Shown piece by piece: positions 7,953-17,710 of a stretch of 64,000 bases of DNA (its first letter is position 1; each line of letters starts with the position of its first letter). Both the position numbers and the translations under genes were made by a program. The stretch comes from Collinsella sp. BG-O-102 (lineage in GTDB: Bacteria; Actinomycetota; Coriobacteriia; Coriobacteriales; Coriobacteriaceae). Where the stretch lies: contig NZ_JAMOKO010000008.1 in NCBI RefSeq assembly GCF_023656745.1, positions 38,488-102,487 on the forward strand. Direction: 5' to 3'. The notes beneath the pieces were generated by a model that was not told where the DNA came from, made no database searches, and was given only the letters and a program-made list of their open reading frames with translations.

Positions 7953-8462
7953 CTAGTCGTGGGCGTGGTTGGTGATGGGGCCGACGTGGACCAGCTTGGG
8001 GTCCTCGCCGCGCTCGAGCGCCAGATCGCGCAGGATGGCGTCCTCGCGGGCCTCCATGACCTCGGCCTCGTCATCCTCGATATGGTCATACCCCAGCAAG
8101 TGCAGCATGCCATGAACGAGCATCAGGCGACACTCGTCGGCAGGGCTATTGCCAAAGCCGGAGGCCTGACGGGCAATGACCTGCGGGGCCAAGATGATAT
8201 CGCCGAGCTCGAGCGTCTCGTCGGCGGGAATATCCTCGTCAAAGGCCGAGTCGCATTCAAACGAGAGGACATCGGTGGTGCGGTCGATACCGCGCCACTC
8301 GTGGTTGAGCTCGTGCATCTCGTCCTCGTCGACATACGAAAGGGAAATCTCGACTTCACGCTCAACGCCCTCGGCGGCAAGCACAACCTCGCAGATGTGC
8401 TCTACCTCCCGCGCGTCGAGCAGCGTATCGAGCTCGGCATCGTTGCTGATCAATACACTCAA
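7953..8462 (-). CDS. ybeY: Endoribonuclease YbeY (rRNA maturation)
   Basis: A 169-residue protein with the zinc motif HGMLHLLGYDH at residues 117-127, the defining H-x3-H-x5-H of YbeY. The family block TTDVLSFE precedes it. YbeY is a single-strand endoribonuclease for 16S rRNA 3' processing and late 70S quality control. Its start overlaps the phoH stop by four bases (8459-8462), indicating translational coupling. About 20 residues after the motif form a short polar tail of no known function. Confidence 0.95.
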   Translation of the reverse strand: MSVLISNDAELDTLLDAREVEHICEVVLAAEGVEREVEISLSYVDEDEMHELNHEWRGIDRTTDVLSFECDSAFDEDIPADETLELGDIILAPQVIARQASGFGNSPADECRLMLVHGMLHLLGYDHIEDDEAEVMEAREDAILRDLALERGEDPKLVHVGPITNHAHD

Positions 8463-9445
8463 CGGGACTCCTTTCGGTCGCGCACGCGCTTCTCGCGTAC
8501 ATCATCATAAGCATCGTATGCCTCGACGATACGCCCCACCAAGGCATGGCGTACCACGTCGGCACGCTCGAGGTGAGAAAATGCGACATCGTCGACACGG
8601 CCCAAAATCTGCTCAACGTCGGCAAGACCGCCACGACGGCCCACCAGGTCGCGCTGACTCAGGTCGCCGGTAATCACAAACTTGGAGTTAAAACCCAGGC
8701 GCGTCAGGAACATCTTCATCTGCTCGGGCGTGGTATTTTGCGCCTCGTCGAGCACCACAAAGGCATCGCTCAGCGTGCGGCCGCGCATGTAGGCAAGCGG
8801 GGCGATCTCGATCACGCCACGCTCCATAAGCTCATCGGTGCGCTCGCGATCCATCATGTCAAAAAGGGCGTCGTAGAGCGGACGCATGTAAGGATCGATC
8901 TTTTCCTCGAGGGTACCGGGCAAAAAGCCCAGGTTCTCCCCCGCCTCGACAACCGGACGCGTCAAGATCAGACGGCCCATCTCGTGACGCTTGAGCGCGG
9001 CAACGGCGAGCGCCATGGCCAGATAGGTCTTACCGGTACCGGCAGGACCCAGGCCAAACGTGATGGTATGCGAGCGGATGGCATCCACATAGCGCTTTTG
9101 ACCGAGCGTCTTGGGGCGAATGACACGGCCGCGATACGAAAGCAGCACGTCATCGCGAAGCGACGTAGCCTCGTGCTCACCGTCGCGCAAGACGGCCAGG
9201 CAGCGAGAGACATCGTCGGCAGACAGCGTGCGTCCGGCGGCCGCCTCACGAAAAGTATGCTCGAAAAAGCGCGCCACGAGCTCGACCTCGTCCGGGTCAC
9301 CGCTCACGGCGATGCTGTCGCCACGGGCGACCACGTGGGCGCGAACCAAGCTCTCGAGCGCACGAAGGACGCCATCGCCGGCGCCCAAAACACGCGAGGG
9401 GTCAATACCCTCGGGAACGGTAAGTCTAATCTTCGAGGCTTCCAT
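8459..9445 (-). CDS. phoH: PhoH-like ATPase
   Basis: A 328-residue PhoH/YbeZ-type P-loop ATPase. An N-terminal domain precedes the ATPase, which has Walker A GPAGTGKT at residues 133-140 and VLDEAQNTTPEQM carrying Walker B. ITGDLSQRDL follows. Members pair with YbeY and act on RNA, probably as helicases in ribosome maturation. The start ATG at 9443-9445 (MEASKIRL) was chosen because GGGAGG lies just upstream and similarity begins here. It overlaps the 3' end of mtaB by 20 bases. Confidence 0.93.
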   Translation of the reverse strand: MEASKIRLTVPEGIDPSRVLGAGDGVLRALESLVRAHVVARGDSIAVSGDPDEVELVARFFEHTFREAAAGRTLSADDVSRCLAVLRDGEHEATSLRDDVLLSYRGRVIRPKTLGQKRYVDAIRSHTITFGLGPAGTGKTYLAMALAVAALKRHEMGRLILTRPVVEAGENLGFLPGTLEEKIDPYMRPLYDALFDMMDRERTDELMERGVIEIAPLAYMRGRTLSDAFVVLDEAQNTTPEQMKMFLTRLGFNSKFVITGDLSQRDLVGRRGGLADVEQILGRVDDVAFSHLERADVVRHALVGRIVEAYDAYDDVREKRVRDRKESR

Positions 9446-10718
9446 GGACCTCCCTGCGTGCATGGACCAAGCCGGAATCATCGACTCCGATGATAGCAAC
9501 ATCGAGCAGGCACGGGGCTGTAAGTCCACAGGTATCGTCAAGACGGGCATGATGGAACGAACCAAGCGTCAGGTTGTCACCATACTCGAGCACGGCACGC
9601 TCGACCGTGCCCACGCGACGACGAGCGTCGGCAATAGCGAGCTCCTGCGCGGCGGCCCGCATACGGCGGCTGCGCTCGGCCATAACCTCGGGTGGCACCT
9701 GGTCGGGCATGTCGGCAGCAAGGGTACCGGGACGCTTGCTGTAGCGGAACACGTGCATACGCGAGAAACCCACACGGCGGCACAGCGCCAGCGACTCCTC
9801 GAACTCCTCGTCCGTCTCACCAGGAAAACCGACGATGACATCGCACGAAAGGGACGCCAGGGGCAAGTTGGCGCGAATCATACGCACCGTGTCCTCAAAG
9901 GCCTCGGCGCTATAGGGACGGCCCATGCGATGCAGGGTCGCCGTGCAGCCGGACTGCACGGGCAGGTGCAAAAACGGGGCGATACGCTGCGGGTAGCGCG
10001 CCATAACCTTAAGCAGGCGCTCGGAGATATCCATGGGCTCGACCGAGGAAATGCGCACATGCGGAATAGACGTGCGCTCCATGATGGCCTCGAGCAGCTC
10101 ATCGATTTCGACGTGCTCGTCGGTCGCGCTCTTGCCATCGTAGGCACCCAGGTTCACACCGGTCAGCACCACCTCGGGCACGCCGGCCTCCTGGGCCTCG
10201 CGAACTTGCTCGAGCACGGACTCGACGGGCACGGAGCGCTCGGGGCCGCGCGCCTTCCACACAATGCAATAGGTGCAGCGATGGTTGCAGCCATCCTGAA
10301 TCTTCACGCCCAGGCGAGAGCGACCGAGCGCATCGACCACCTCGCCATCGCTGCAGGCGGGAACGCTATCGGACTCAACACCCAGCACCTCGCAAACACG
10401 TTCGGCGACATCTATCTTGGACGGCTCGGCAATCACGCGATCCGAAAGCTCCGACAGCTCCTCGGGATGCAAATTGACCACGCATCCGGTCACGACCACA
10501 TAGGGCTCGTTTGGATGGGCCAGCGCATGACGGACGGCCTTACGGGTCTTAGCCTCGGCCTCGCCCGTAACGGCACAAGTGTTAATGACGATCAGATCGG
10601 CATCCTGGGGCTCCACAATAGCAAAGCCCAAGCGCATAAGATCGGCAGTGATACGGTCAGACTCAACCCGGTTGACACGGCAGCCGAGGTTGACGACGGA
10701 AATATGGGGTGCGAGCAC
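9426..10718 (-). CDS. mtaB: tRNA (N6-threonylcarbamoyladenosine-37) methylthiotransferase MtaB
   Basis: A 430-residue radical-SAM methylthiotransferase. The N-terminal UPF0004 domain has its cysteines in LGCRVNR, NTCAVTG and TGCVV. The radical-SAM cluster CNHRCTYC is at residues 144-151, and a C-terminal TRAM-like region follows. The NLGCRVNRVES signature favours MtaB, which converts t6A37 to ms2t6A37 in tRNA-Lys, over MiaB or RimO. It lies directly downstream of dnaJ (9 bases) in the common dnaJ-(prmA/rsmE)-mtaB type neighbourhood, here without prmA or rsmE. Confidence 0.9.
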   Translation of the reverse strand: MLAPHISVVNLGCRVNRVESDRITADLMRLGFAIVEPQDADLIVINTCAVTGEAEAKTRKAVRHALAHPNEPYVVVTGCVVNLHPEELSELSDRVIAEPSKIDVAERVCEVLGVESDSVPACSDGEVVDALGRSRLGVKIQDGCNHRCTYCIVWKARGPERSVPVESVLEQVREAQEAGVPEVVLTGVNLGAYDGKSATDEHVEIDELLEAIMERTSIPHVRISSVEPMDISERLLKVMARYPQRIAPFLHLPVQSGCTATLHRMGRPYSAEAFEDTVRMIRANLPLASLSCDVIVGFPGETDEEFEESLALCRRVGFSRMHVFRYSKRPGTLAADMPDQVPPEVMAERSRRMRAAAQELAIADARRRVGTVERAVLEYGDNLTLGSFHHARLDDTCGLTAPCLLDVAIIGVDDSGLVHARREVHGSLED

Positions 10719-10727
10719 GCGGGCTCC

Positions 10728-11876
10728 TTAATCGAGGATATCGTCGAGGGCACTCTTGATACGGTCGGTCACCGACTTCTTACCAGAAGCGACGTCATCG
10801 CCCATCTCATCGGCAAAAGCACGGAGCAGCTCGCGCTGCTTATTGGAAAGATTGGTGGGAACGACCACGCGCAGTTGCACGATCAGGCGGCCACGCGAAC
10901 CGCCACCGCCAATGCGCGGCATGCCGTAATTATTGACGCTCACGGTGTCGCCGTACTGGGCGCCGGCGGGAACCGTCACCTTAACGACCTCGTCGGGCAT
11001 AATGCCCTCGACCTCAATCTCGCAGCCGAGCGCAGCCTGCGCAATCGAGATATCGCTCACCAGGTACAGGTCATCACCGTTGCGCTTAAAGCGCTCATGG
11101 TCGGCGACGCGCACGTTGACAATCAGGTCGCCCGAAGGCTCGCCGCGAAGGCCGGCCTCGCCAAAGCCGCTCACACGAAGCTGGCGACCGGTCGAAACGC
11201 CGGCGGGAATATCGATGTCGATCTTTTCGTGCGAAGGCGTGCGGCCTTGACCGTCGCAGGTCTCGCAGGGATGATCGATAACCGTGCCCTCGCCATGGCA
11301 GTCGGGGCAAGGCGAGGAAGACTGAACCTGGCCCAAAAACGATCGCTGAACCGTCGTGACGTAGCCCGTACCGTGGCAGCGGCCGCACTGCTTTTCCTGT
11401 GCGCCCTCTGCCCTACCGGTGCCATTGCAGTCCTCGCAAGGAGCAAGGCGGTCATAGCTGATTGTCTTTTTGCAGCCGAGCGCCGCCTCCTCGAGCGTCA
11501 CCGAAAGCGAGATGGCCATATCACGTCCGCGACGACGCTCACGACGGCTGCGGGCGCCACCGCCGGCACCGCCGCCAAAGAACGACGAGAACAAGTCGTC
11601 CATGCCCATGCCACCAAAGATATCGTTGATATCGACGTAGCCGGAGCCACCGGGGCCGTCGGCAGTGCCGTAACGGTCGTAGTTAGCACGCTTCTGCTCA
11701 TCGGAAAGAACGGAATATGCCTCGTTGAGCTCTTTGAACTTAGCCTCGGCCTCGGGGTCGTCCGAAACGTCCGGGTGTACGGTACGGGCCTTCTTTAGAA
11801 ACGCGCGCTTAATCGTCCGCGCGTCGGCATCCTTGTCGACGCCAAGCACCTCGTAGTAATCCCTATTTTCCGACAC
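10728..11876 (-). CDS. dnaJ: Chaperone protein DnaJ
   Basis: A 382-residue canonical type I DnaJ. It has a J-domain with HPD (residues about 4-70), a Gly/Phe-rich linker, four CxxCxGxG zinc repeats (CEDCNGTG, CGRCHGTG, CPDCHGEG, CETCDGQG) and complete C-terminal substrate-binding domains. It stimulates DnaK ATPase and holds unfolded clients. The start is a GTG at 11874-11876 (SENRDYYEVLG follows) preceded by GGAAGGA. An in-frame ATG upstream would add a non-homologous tail. The second, unusual DnaJ lies 81 bases upstream. No dnaK, grpE or hrcA is present here. Confidence 0.95.
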   Translation of the reverse strand: MSENRDYYEVLGVDKDADARTIKRAFLKKARTVHPDVSDDPEAEAKFKELNEAYSVLSDEQKRANYDRYGTADGPGGSGYVDINDIFGGMGMDDLFSSFFGGGAGGGARSRRERRRGRDMAISLSVTLEEAALGCKKTISYDRLAPCEDCNGTGRAEGAQEKQCGRCHGTGYVTTVQRSFLGQVQSSSPCPDCHGEGTVIDHPCETCDGQGRTPSHEKIDIDIPAGVSTGRQLRVSGFGEAGLRGEPSGDLIVNVRVADHERFKRNGDDLYLVSDISIAQAALGCEIEVEGIMPDEVVKVTVPAGAQYGDTVSVNNYGMPRIGGGGSRGRLIVQLRVVVPTNLSNKQRELLRAFADEMGDDVASGKKSVTDRIKSALDDILD

Positions 11877-11957
11877 GACCGAATCCTTCCGACTTTCATT
11901 ATTGTCACAGTGCGTCCTATACCCAAGCTGGGCCGGCCGCAAACAGAGGGTTTGATG

Positions 11958-13061
11958 TTATTGCATTGCGTAGGGCGAAAGCATGGCACGTTGCGAGCAG
12001 CTCGCAAACCAAACCGACACGAGCGCAAACATAAATCCGTTGGCAAAACCGTTGGCAAACTGCATCGCGCCGCGCTTCCACCACAGCAGGCTGCGGTGCA
12101 GCACGCCGTCCGAGAGCACCATGAACAGGCCCATGGCAAACGGAATAAAGCACATCACGGCAAAGGCCGAGAACACGCCCGAGATGGCCGATAGCACCAA
12201 AAACGGCGCCACGATGCCCATCAGGTAAAAACCGGTACGGGCCTTGCCTTCCAGGCGCTCGGCCTCAACATGGGCCCGACCGACCAGATCACCGCCAGAG
12301 GCGCCGTTGGTGCCGGCGTGACCCATGCCGCCGATACGGACCTCGTCGCCATCGTGCGTGCCGGCGGGAAACTCAATCGTCTGCTCGGAGGTCACACGGG
12401 TTCGCCCGCTGCCGCCGCAATCGGGACAGGGGTCGGCGACGACCTTACCGGAGCCACCGCACTCAGGGCAGACAGACTGGAACGTGCCGGCACCAAACAG
12501 AAAGGACAGGTCGACATCGATGTGGCCGCGACCGCCGCAGCTCGGACAGGTATGTGCATGCTCGGACGAAACAGAGCCCGAACCGCCGCAGTGACCACAG
12601 GTATCGAAGCGCGTATAGCGGACGGTCTTGCGGGCACCGCCCTTGGCCTCCTTGGCGTCGAGTTTGATATCGACGACCACGTTGGCGCCGTTCTCGGGAT
12701 TATAGGCAGCCTGCCCGCGACGCGGCTGACCCCAGGCGCCACCAAAGGGAAAGCCGCCCTCAAAGGGATTGCCGTAGCCCGCGCTGCCGGCGTAACCGCC
12801 GCCATAGGGCGAAGCCGTGGGAGCGCCGGCAAAGGGATTGCCCGAGCGCATGGCGTCGTAGCGCGCACGCTTCTGCTCGTCCGAAAGCACAGCATAGGCC
12901 TCGGAAACCTCTTTGAACTTTTCCTCGGCATCCGGTTCTTTGTTGACGTCCGGATGGAGCTTGCGGGCCTTTTGCTGGAAGGCTTTCTGTATATCACGCG
13001 AGGTGGCGTCCTTGGAGACACCCAAAATCTCGTAGTAATCTTTTTCGTTCATCGTCGCCAT
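11958..13061 (-). CDS. DnaJ-like co-chaperone with C-terminal membrane helices
   Basis: A 367-residue J-domain protein. The J-domain (residues about 5-70) has HPD in [20 protein letters not shown] Gly/Phe/Tyr-rich linker (about 75-120) follows. Four zinc repeats are intact ([32 protein letters not shown]). After a short beta segment ([26 protein letters not shown]) the second C-terminal domain and dimerisation region are missing. About 100 residues with two to three hydrophobic helices replace them. This suggests a membrane-tethered co-chaperone. The start ATG at 13059-13061 follows AGGAGG. It is tandem with and upstream of canonical dnaJ, probably from an old duplication. Its client and function are unknown. 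Confidence 0.85.
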   Translation of the reverse strand: MATMNEKDYYEILGVSKDATSRDIQKAFQQKARKLHPDVNKEPDAEEKFKEVSEAYAVLSDEQKRARYDAMRSGNPFAGAPTASPYGGGYAGSAGYGNPFEGGFPFGGAWGQPRRGQAAYNPENGANVVVDIKLDAKEAKGGARKTVRYTRFDTCGHCGGSGSVSSEHAHTCPSCGGRGHIDVDLSFLFGAGTFQSVCPECGGSGKVVADPCPDCGGSGRTRVTSEQTIEFPAGTHDGDEVRIGGMGHAGTNGASGGDLVGRAHVEAERLEGKARTGFYLMGIVAPFLVLSAISGVFSAFAVMCFIPFAMGLFMVLSDGVLHRSLLWWKRGAMQFANGFANGFMFALVSVWFASCSQRAMLSPYAMQ

Positions 13062-13119
13062 GCGCGGCAACCTCCTGCTCACAGCAGCGTATATATAGCG
13101 GTAATTCTACCCGAGCGGC

Positions 13120-14352
13120 CTAGGCTAGACCCCAAAACAGCTCGAACAGCACATTTCCATCGAGCCAGCCCAAGTGAGTGGGCGCTAAACGAGCACGGAC
13201 GCGACCTGCGATAACGTCTTTCGAGGTGACGCGCCCCGCATGTCCTTCAATATGATCGGGCACCCAGGTGGCAAGGCCCAACTCGACCGCACGGTCGCAG
13301 GCCGCCGCCAACTCATCTGCAGCGATCACGCTTGCCGAGCGAACCAACAGATCGGGCCCAATGCCACGCGTCATGCGACAGGCAAGCATCAAATCCTCGG
13401 CCGCCGCCTCGCGCTGCGACAGATACTCGGCATCAAACGTCGTCGCGGCATCGTCGCGTTGCACCAAGCGCACGCGATACGCATCGCCGCGAGCAAGCAC
13501 GTCGGGAAACAGCCCGGCCAAGCGATCGAAATCCTCGGCGTCGAGCATACCGGCGGCAGAGCGGCCCAAACCCAGATAGCCCTGTCCGGTCCAATAGGCA
13601 ATGTTGTGGGCGCACTCATGGCCGTCGAGCGCGTAGCTTGCCACCTCATACGGGTGATAGCCGGCCGCACTCAGGCGCTCACGCGCCGCATCCATGCATG
13701 CAGCCTGAAAATCCTCGTCGGGCTCGAGCGACTCGTCGCGACACGCCATGCGATAGAGCGGCGTGCCCTCCTCGAGCGTGAGCGGGTACACCGACACATG
13801 ATGCGGCGCCGCCGCCAACACGCCATCGAGTGTGCGCTGCCAGCTTAGGTCGGTCTGCCCGGGAAGGCCGCACATCAGGTCGCACGACACGACAAGCCCA
13901 GCGTCCTTGACCGTCGTGATGGCAGCGAGCGCCCGATCGGCATCGTGAATGCGGCCGATGGCGGTAAGTTCGGCGTTATCGAGCGTTTGCACGCCCAGAG
14001 AGACGCGCGTGACACCAACCTTGGCAAGCGCAGTGGCAAGCTCTGCGGTCAGCGATTCGGGATTGGCCTCGCAGGTAAACTCAACAGGCTTGCACCACGC
14101 AGAGATACGCCGGGCAAATTCTACCAAACGCTCCCCCGCCAGCGACGGCGTACCGCCGCCAACATAGACGGTGCGGGTCTGGTCAAGGGCACCAGCCTTG
14201 CCAAAAGCATCGAGGCGCGCGAACAACTGCTCAAAATAGGCATCGAGCGCAGCGCTCAGGTCGCACGGAGCAAAACTGCGCGAGTCGAAGTCGCAGTAGC
14301 GGCACTTTTGGGCACAGAACGGCACGTGCACGTACAGCGCGGTAACGGCCAC
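13120..14352 (-). CDS. hemW: Radical SAM family heme chaperone HemW
   Basis: A 410-residue radical-SAM protein with the cluster CAQKCRYCDF near the N-terminus (Cys 13, 17, 20). It also carries the HemW-type GGGTPS motif and a C-terminal HemW domain. Proteins of this group were long called coproporphyrinogen III oxidase-like; characterised HemW binds heme and delivers it to target proteins. No other heme gene is nearby, so its role in this organism is open. It overlaps nothing and starts two bases before the dus stop, so it is cotranscribed with dus. Length is slightly above the usual 380. Confidence 0.85.
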   Translation of the reverse strand: MAVTALYVHVPFCAQKCRYCDFDSRSFAPCDLSAALDAYFEQLFARLDAFGKAGALDQTRTVYVGGGTPSLAGERLVEFARRISAWCKPVEFTCEANPESLTAELATALAKVGVTRVSLGVQTLDNAELTAIGRIHDADRALAAITTVKDAGLVVSCDLMCGLPGQTDLSWQRTLDGVLAAAPHHVSVYPLTLEEGTPLYRMACRDESLEPDEDFQAACMDAARERLSAAGYHPYEVASYALDGHECAHNIAYWTGQGYLGLGRSAAGMLDAEDFDRLAGLFPDVLARGDAYRVRLVQRDDAATTFDAEYLSQREAAAEDLMLACRMTRGIGPDLLVRSASVIAADELAAACDRAVELGLATWVPDHIEGHAGRVTSKDVIAGRVRARLAPTHLGWLDGNVLFELFWGLA

Positions 14353-14354
14353 CC

Positions 14355-15398
14355 TTAAGCCTCCAGCGGATGAGCAGGCACCGACTTGCCAGCGGCAAGG
14401 GCGGCCTCGCAGGCCACCGCATCATGCTCGATCTCATCGACCAGCACCATAAACTCCTCATACGTGGAGCAGCGCACCACATGGGCACGCCAAGCGGCGG
14501 CATGGGGCATGCCTTTTAAGTACCAGCTTGCGTACGTACGGGCACGCGACATAAGCGGCAGGAGCTCATGTGTCAGCGTTAGGTGCTCACGCAGGGCGTC
14601 CAGGCGCTCGACGGAGCTGCGAACCGGCACCGGTATGCCATCGAGCGCAAGGGCGCGAGCATCGCCAAACACCCACGGGTTCCCGTAGATACCGCGCGCG
14701 ATAAACACCGCGCTGGCGCCCGAGTTGCGCAGATGCTCCGCGGCATCCTCGGCGGTAAACACGTCGCCCGAACCGATCACGGGAATCTCAACGGCGTCGG
14801 CAACCTCATCGACGACTGACCAATCGGCCTGGCCCGTATAGAGCTGCGTGGCGCAGCGGCCATGCACCGCCACCGCGGCGGCACCGGCGCCTTCGAGCAT
14901 CTGGGCAAACGTCGCGGCATTACGGTCCTCGGCATAAAAGCCTTTGCGAATCTTGACGGTCACGGGTACATGCGCCGCGCCCACCGCCGCCTCGACGATC
15001 TTCTCGGCCAAAACGGGCGTGCGCATGAGCGCCGAGCCCTCGCCCTTGGTAACGACCTTGCGGGCGGGGCATGCCATATTGATATCGATGAGCGACAGGC
15101 GATCGCCAACGCGCTCCTCGACGGCGGCGACGGCACTCGCAAACTGATCGGGCTTGGAGCCAAAGAGCTGCACACAAATCTGCTGCTCCTCGTCGGCCGG
15201 CAGCACCAGGCGCCACGTTTTGTTGCTGGCATAGGCAAGGCCTGCCACGCTCACCATCTCGCTGTAGGCAAGGTTGGCACCGCGGCGGCGGCACATGATG
15301 CGGTAGGCAGGGTCGGTCACGCCCGCCATGGGAGCCATAAGGAACGGTTGCTCGGCATAGGCGCCCAGCAACCGCTCGCTGTATTCGGAAAGCGCCAT
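14355..15398 (-). CDS. dusB: tRNA-dihydrouridine synthase
   Basis: A 347-residue FMN-dependent Dus protein. It opens with the flavin-binding APMAGVTDPAYR and has the catalytic cysteine in NMACPARKVV. GSALMRTP and GSGDVFT complete the TIM barrel, and a C-terminal helical tRNA-binding domain follows. It reduces uridines in tRNA D-loops. Gram-positive single-copy Dus proteins resemble DusB, hence the symbol, but the target position cannot be read from sequence. It starts four bases after the lepA stop and abuts hemW. Confidence 0.88.
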   Translation of the reverse strand: MALSEYSERLLGAYAEQPFLMAPMAGVTDPAYRIMCRRRGANLAYSEMVSVAGLAYASNKTWRLVLPADEEQQICVQLFGSKPDQFASAVAAVEERVGDRLSLIDINMACPARKVVTKGEGSALMRTPVLAEKIVEAAVGAAHVPVTVKIRKGFYAEDRNAATFAQMLEGAGAAAVAVHGRCATQLYTGQADWSVVDEVADAVEIPVIGSGDVFTAEDAAEHLRNSGASAVFIARGIYGNPWVFGDARALALDGIPVPVRSSVERLDALREHLTLTHELLPLMSRARTYASWYLKGMPHAAAWRAHVVRCSTYEEFMVLVDEIEHDAVACEAALAAGKSVPAHPLEA

Positions 15399-15402
15399 AG
15401 GC

Positions 15403-17214
15403 CTACTCGTCCACCTTGAGAATCGCCATAAAGGCCTCCTGCGGGACCTCGACCGAGCCGATGGCTTTCATGCGCTTCTTGCCCTCTTTCTGCTTCTCGA
15501 GCAGTTTGCGCTTACGCGAAATATCGCCGCCGTAGCACTTGGCAAGCACGTCCTTGCGACGCGCCTTGACGGTGGAGCGGGCAATGATCTTGTTGCCGAT
15601 AGCACCCTGGATGGGCACCTCAAACAGCTGACGCGGGATGATCTCCTTGAGCTTGTCGCACAGACCGCGGGCCAGGCCATAGGCCTTGTCCTTGTGCACG
15701 ATAAACGACAGCGCGTCCACCTCATCGCCCGAAAGCAAGATATCGAGCTTCACAAGCTCGGAAGGACGATACTCGTTGAACTCGTAGTCGAGCGAGGCAT
15801 AGCCCTTAGTGCGGCTCTTGAGCTGGTCAAAGAAGTCCAAGATGAGCTCGGCAAGCGGCATATCAAAGCGCATCTCGACCGATTTGCTCGTCAGGTGGAT
15901 CATGTCGGTCGTAACGCCGCGGTGCTCGATGGCGAGCTGCATGACGGCGCCCGTGTACTCAGGCGGGCAGATGATCTTTGCCTTGAGGTAGGGTTCCTCG
16001 ATACGCTCGATGCGCGTGGCCTCGGGAAGGTCCTGCGGGCTGCGGACATCGATCATCTCGCCGTCGGTCTTGTAGACGTGATAGTCGACCGAGGGACTCG
16101 TGGCAATGAGGTCCAAGTTGAACTCGCGCTCCAGGCGTTCCTTAACGACTTCCATGTGCAGCAGGCCCAGGAAGCCCACGCGGAAGCCAAAGCCGAGCGC
16201 CACCGAGGTCTCGGGCTCCCATACCAACGACGGGTCGTTGACGTGCAGCTTATCGAGCGCGTCACGCAGGTTCTCGTAGTCCTTGTTATCGATCGGGAAC
16301 AGGCCCGTATAGACCATGGGCTTGGCCTCGCGGTAGCCGGGAAGCGGCTCGGGGCAGGGATTCGACGCCCACGTGAGGGTATCGCCCACGCGCACGGCCT
16401 CGGGGTCCTTCAGGCCCGTGACCACGTAGCCCACCTCGCCGACCGTCAGCGCATCGACCGGAGTCTCGGCGGGACGCTTGACGCCCACGCCATCGACCAA
16501 AAAGTCACCCTTTGCCTGCATCATGCGCAGGGTATCGCCCTTTTTGATGGAACCGTCAAAGATGCGCACCGTGGCGACGACACCACGATACTCGTCGAAG
16601 TACGAATCCAGGATGAGTGCCTTGAGCGGCGCGTTCGCATCGCCCTTGGGCGGAGAGATCAAAAAGACAATGGACTCCAGCAGATCGTGGATGCCCTCTC
16701 CGGTCTTGCCCGAGACACACACGGCATCATCGGCAGGGATCGCCAAGTCATCCTCGATCTCGGTCTTGACCTCATCGGGATGGGCCGAGGGCAGGTCGAT
16801 CTTGTTGATGGCCGGCACAATGTCCAGATTGGCGTTCATGGCGAGCGTCGCATTGGAGACGGTCTGCGCCTCGACACCCTGGGTGGCATCGACGACGAGC
16901 ACCGCGCCCTCGCAGGCGGCCAGCGAACGCGAGACCTCATAGGTAAAGTCCACGTGGCCCGGCGTATCGATGAGGTTGAACTGATACGTCTCGCCGTCGT
17001 CGGCGTCATAGGACACGCGGACGGCGTTGGACTTGATCGTGATGCCGCGCTCGCGCTCGATATCCATGGTGTCGAGCAGCTGCGACTCCATGTCGCGCTC
17101 GTCGACGGTATGGGTGAGCTCGAGGATACGGTCACTGATCGTGGACTTGCCATGGTCGATGTGCGCAACAATTGAGAAGTTGCGGATGTGGGAAATGTCA
17201 ATTGAAGTATTCAT
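15403..17214 (-). CDS. lepA: Elongation factor 4 (LepA)
   Basis: A 603-residue translational GTPase of normal LepA length. G1 is [17 protein letters not shown] is G3 and NKIDLPSA is G4. The LepA-specific C-terminal domain is complete. EF4 acts on stalled or pre-initiation ribosomes. The ATG at 17212-17214 ([14 protein letters not shown]) has no Shine-Dalgarno sequence. Instead a TAAGAT -10 word ends seven bases before it, so the transcript may be leaderless. It heads the lepA-dus-hemW-dnaJ run. The rpsT terminator lies just upstream. Confidence 0.96.
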   Translation of the reverse strand: MNTSIDISHIRNFSIVAHIDHGKSTISDRILELTHTVDERDMESQLLDTMDIERERGITIKSNAVRVSYDADDGETYQFNLIDTPGHVDFTYEVSRSLAACEGAVLVVDATQGVEAQTVSNATLAMNANLDIVPAINKIDLPSAHPDEVKTEIEDDLAIPADDAVCVSGKTGEGIHDLLESIVFLISPPKGDANAPLKALILDSYFDEYRGVVATVRIFDGSIKKGDTLRMMQAKGDFLVDGVGVKRPAETPVDALTVGEVGYVVTGLKDPEAVRVGDTLTWASNPCPEPLPGYREAKPMVYTGLFPIDNKDYENLRDALDKLHVNDPSLVWEPETSVALGFGFRVGFLGLLHMEVVKERLEREFNLDLIATSPSVDYHVYKTDGEMIDVRSPQDLPEATRIERIEEPYLKAKIICPPEYTGAVMQLAIEHRGVTTDMIHLTSKSVEMRFDMPLAELILDFFDQLKSRTKGYASLDYEFNEYRPSELVKLDILLSGDEVDALSFIVHKDKAYGLARGLCDKLKEIIPRQLFEVPIQGAIGNKIIARSTVKARRKDVLAKCYGGDISRKRKLLEKQKEGKKRMKAIGSVEVPQEAFMAILKVDE

Positions 17215-17221
17215 GCGGACT

Positions 17222-17227
17222 ATCTTA
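17222..17227 (-). promoter_or_regulatory. Candidate -10 of lepA, leaderless spacing
   Basis: TAAGAT on the - strand ends seven bases before the lepA ATG, placing the expected transcription start at or next to the A of ATG. The -35 is poor. No Shine-Dalgarno sequence is present. Confidence 0.5.
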
Positions 17228-17239
17228 CCCGAGCGATAC

Positions 17240-17274
17240 AAAAAATGGAGCCTGTTCCATAAAACAGGCTCCAT
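17240..17274 (-). terminator. rpsT terminator
   Basis: On the - strand GGAGCCTGTT pairs with AACAGGCTCC and is followed by ATTTTTTG, a strong intrinsic terminator 37 bases after the rpsT stop. Confidence 0.92.
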
Positions 17275-17310
17275 TTATGCGCGTAATCTGTGTGGTGTGA
17301 AATTTACAAC

Positions 17311-17577
17311 TTAGGCGTTGATGCTGTTCACGAGCTTGGCAAGACCGGACTTGCGGTTGGAAGCCTGGTTCTTGTGGATAACATGCTTGGCGGCAGCCAT
17401 GTCGAGACGCTTGGTGACGGTCTTGAGGGCAGCCTGGGCCTTCTCGGCGTCGCCCTCGGCGACGGCGGACTGGACGTGCTTGGTCAGCGTCTTGAGCTCG
17501 GACTTGACAGCCTTGTTACGCATGCGAGCTGCCTCATTGGTGCGGATACGCTTCTTCTGAGACTTGATGTTTGCCAC
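17311..17577 (-). CDS. rpsT: 30S ribosomal protein S20
   Basis: An 88-residue, helix-rich basic protein with [20 protein letters not shown] at its start and [17 protein letters not shown] near the end, both typical of S20. The start is a GTG at 17575-17577, preceded by AAAGGAACTCCAGAA. No ATG is available at the conserved N-terminus. It is followed by its own strong terminator. rpsT next to holA and lepA is the common Gram-positive arrangement. Confidence 0.96.
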   Translation of the reverse strand: MANIKSQKKRIRTNEAARMRNKAVKSELKTLTKHVQSAVAEGDAEKAQAALKTVTKRLDMAAAKHVIHKNQASNRKSGLAKLVNSINA

Positions 17578-17710
17578 TTCTGGAGTTCCTTTCGAGTTCC
17601 TTGCAAAAAATGTATGACACCTCTGAGACACGGTGAGGTCATGCAAGCGCCTACTATAGCACGCTCCCCCTCAAAGGGATAGAACGAATTTGTCAAATAG
17701 GCAGGTATCA

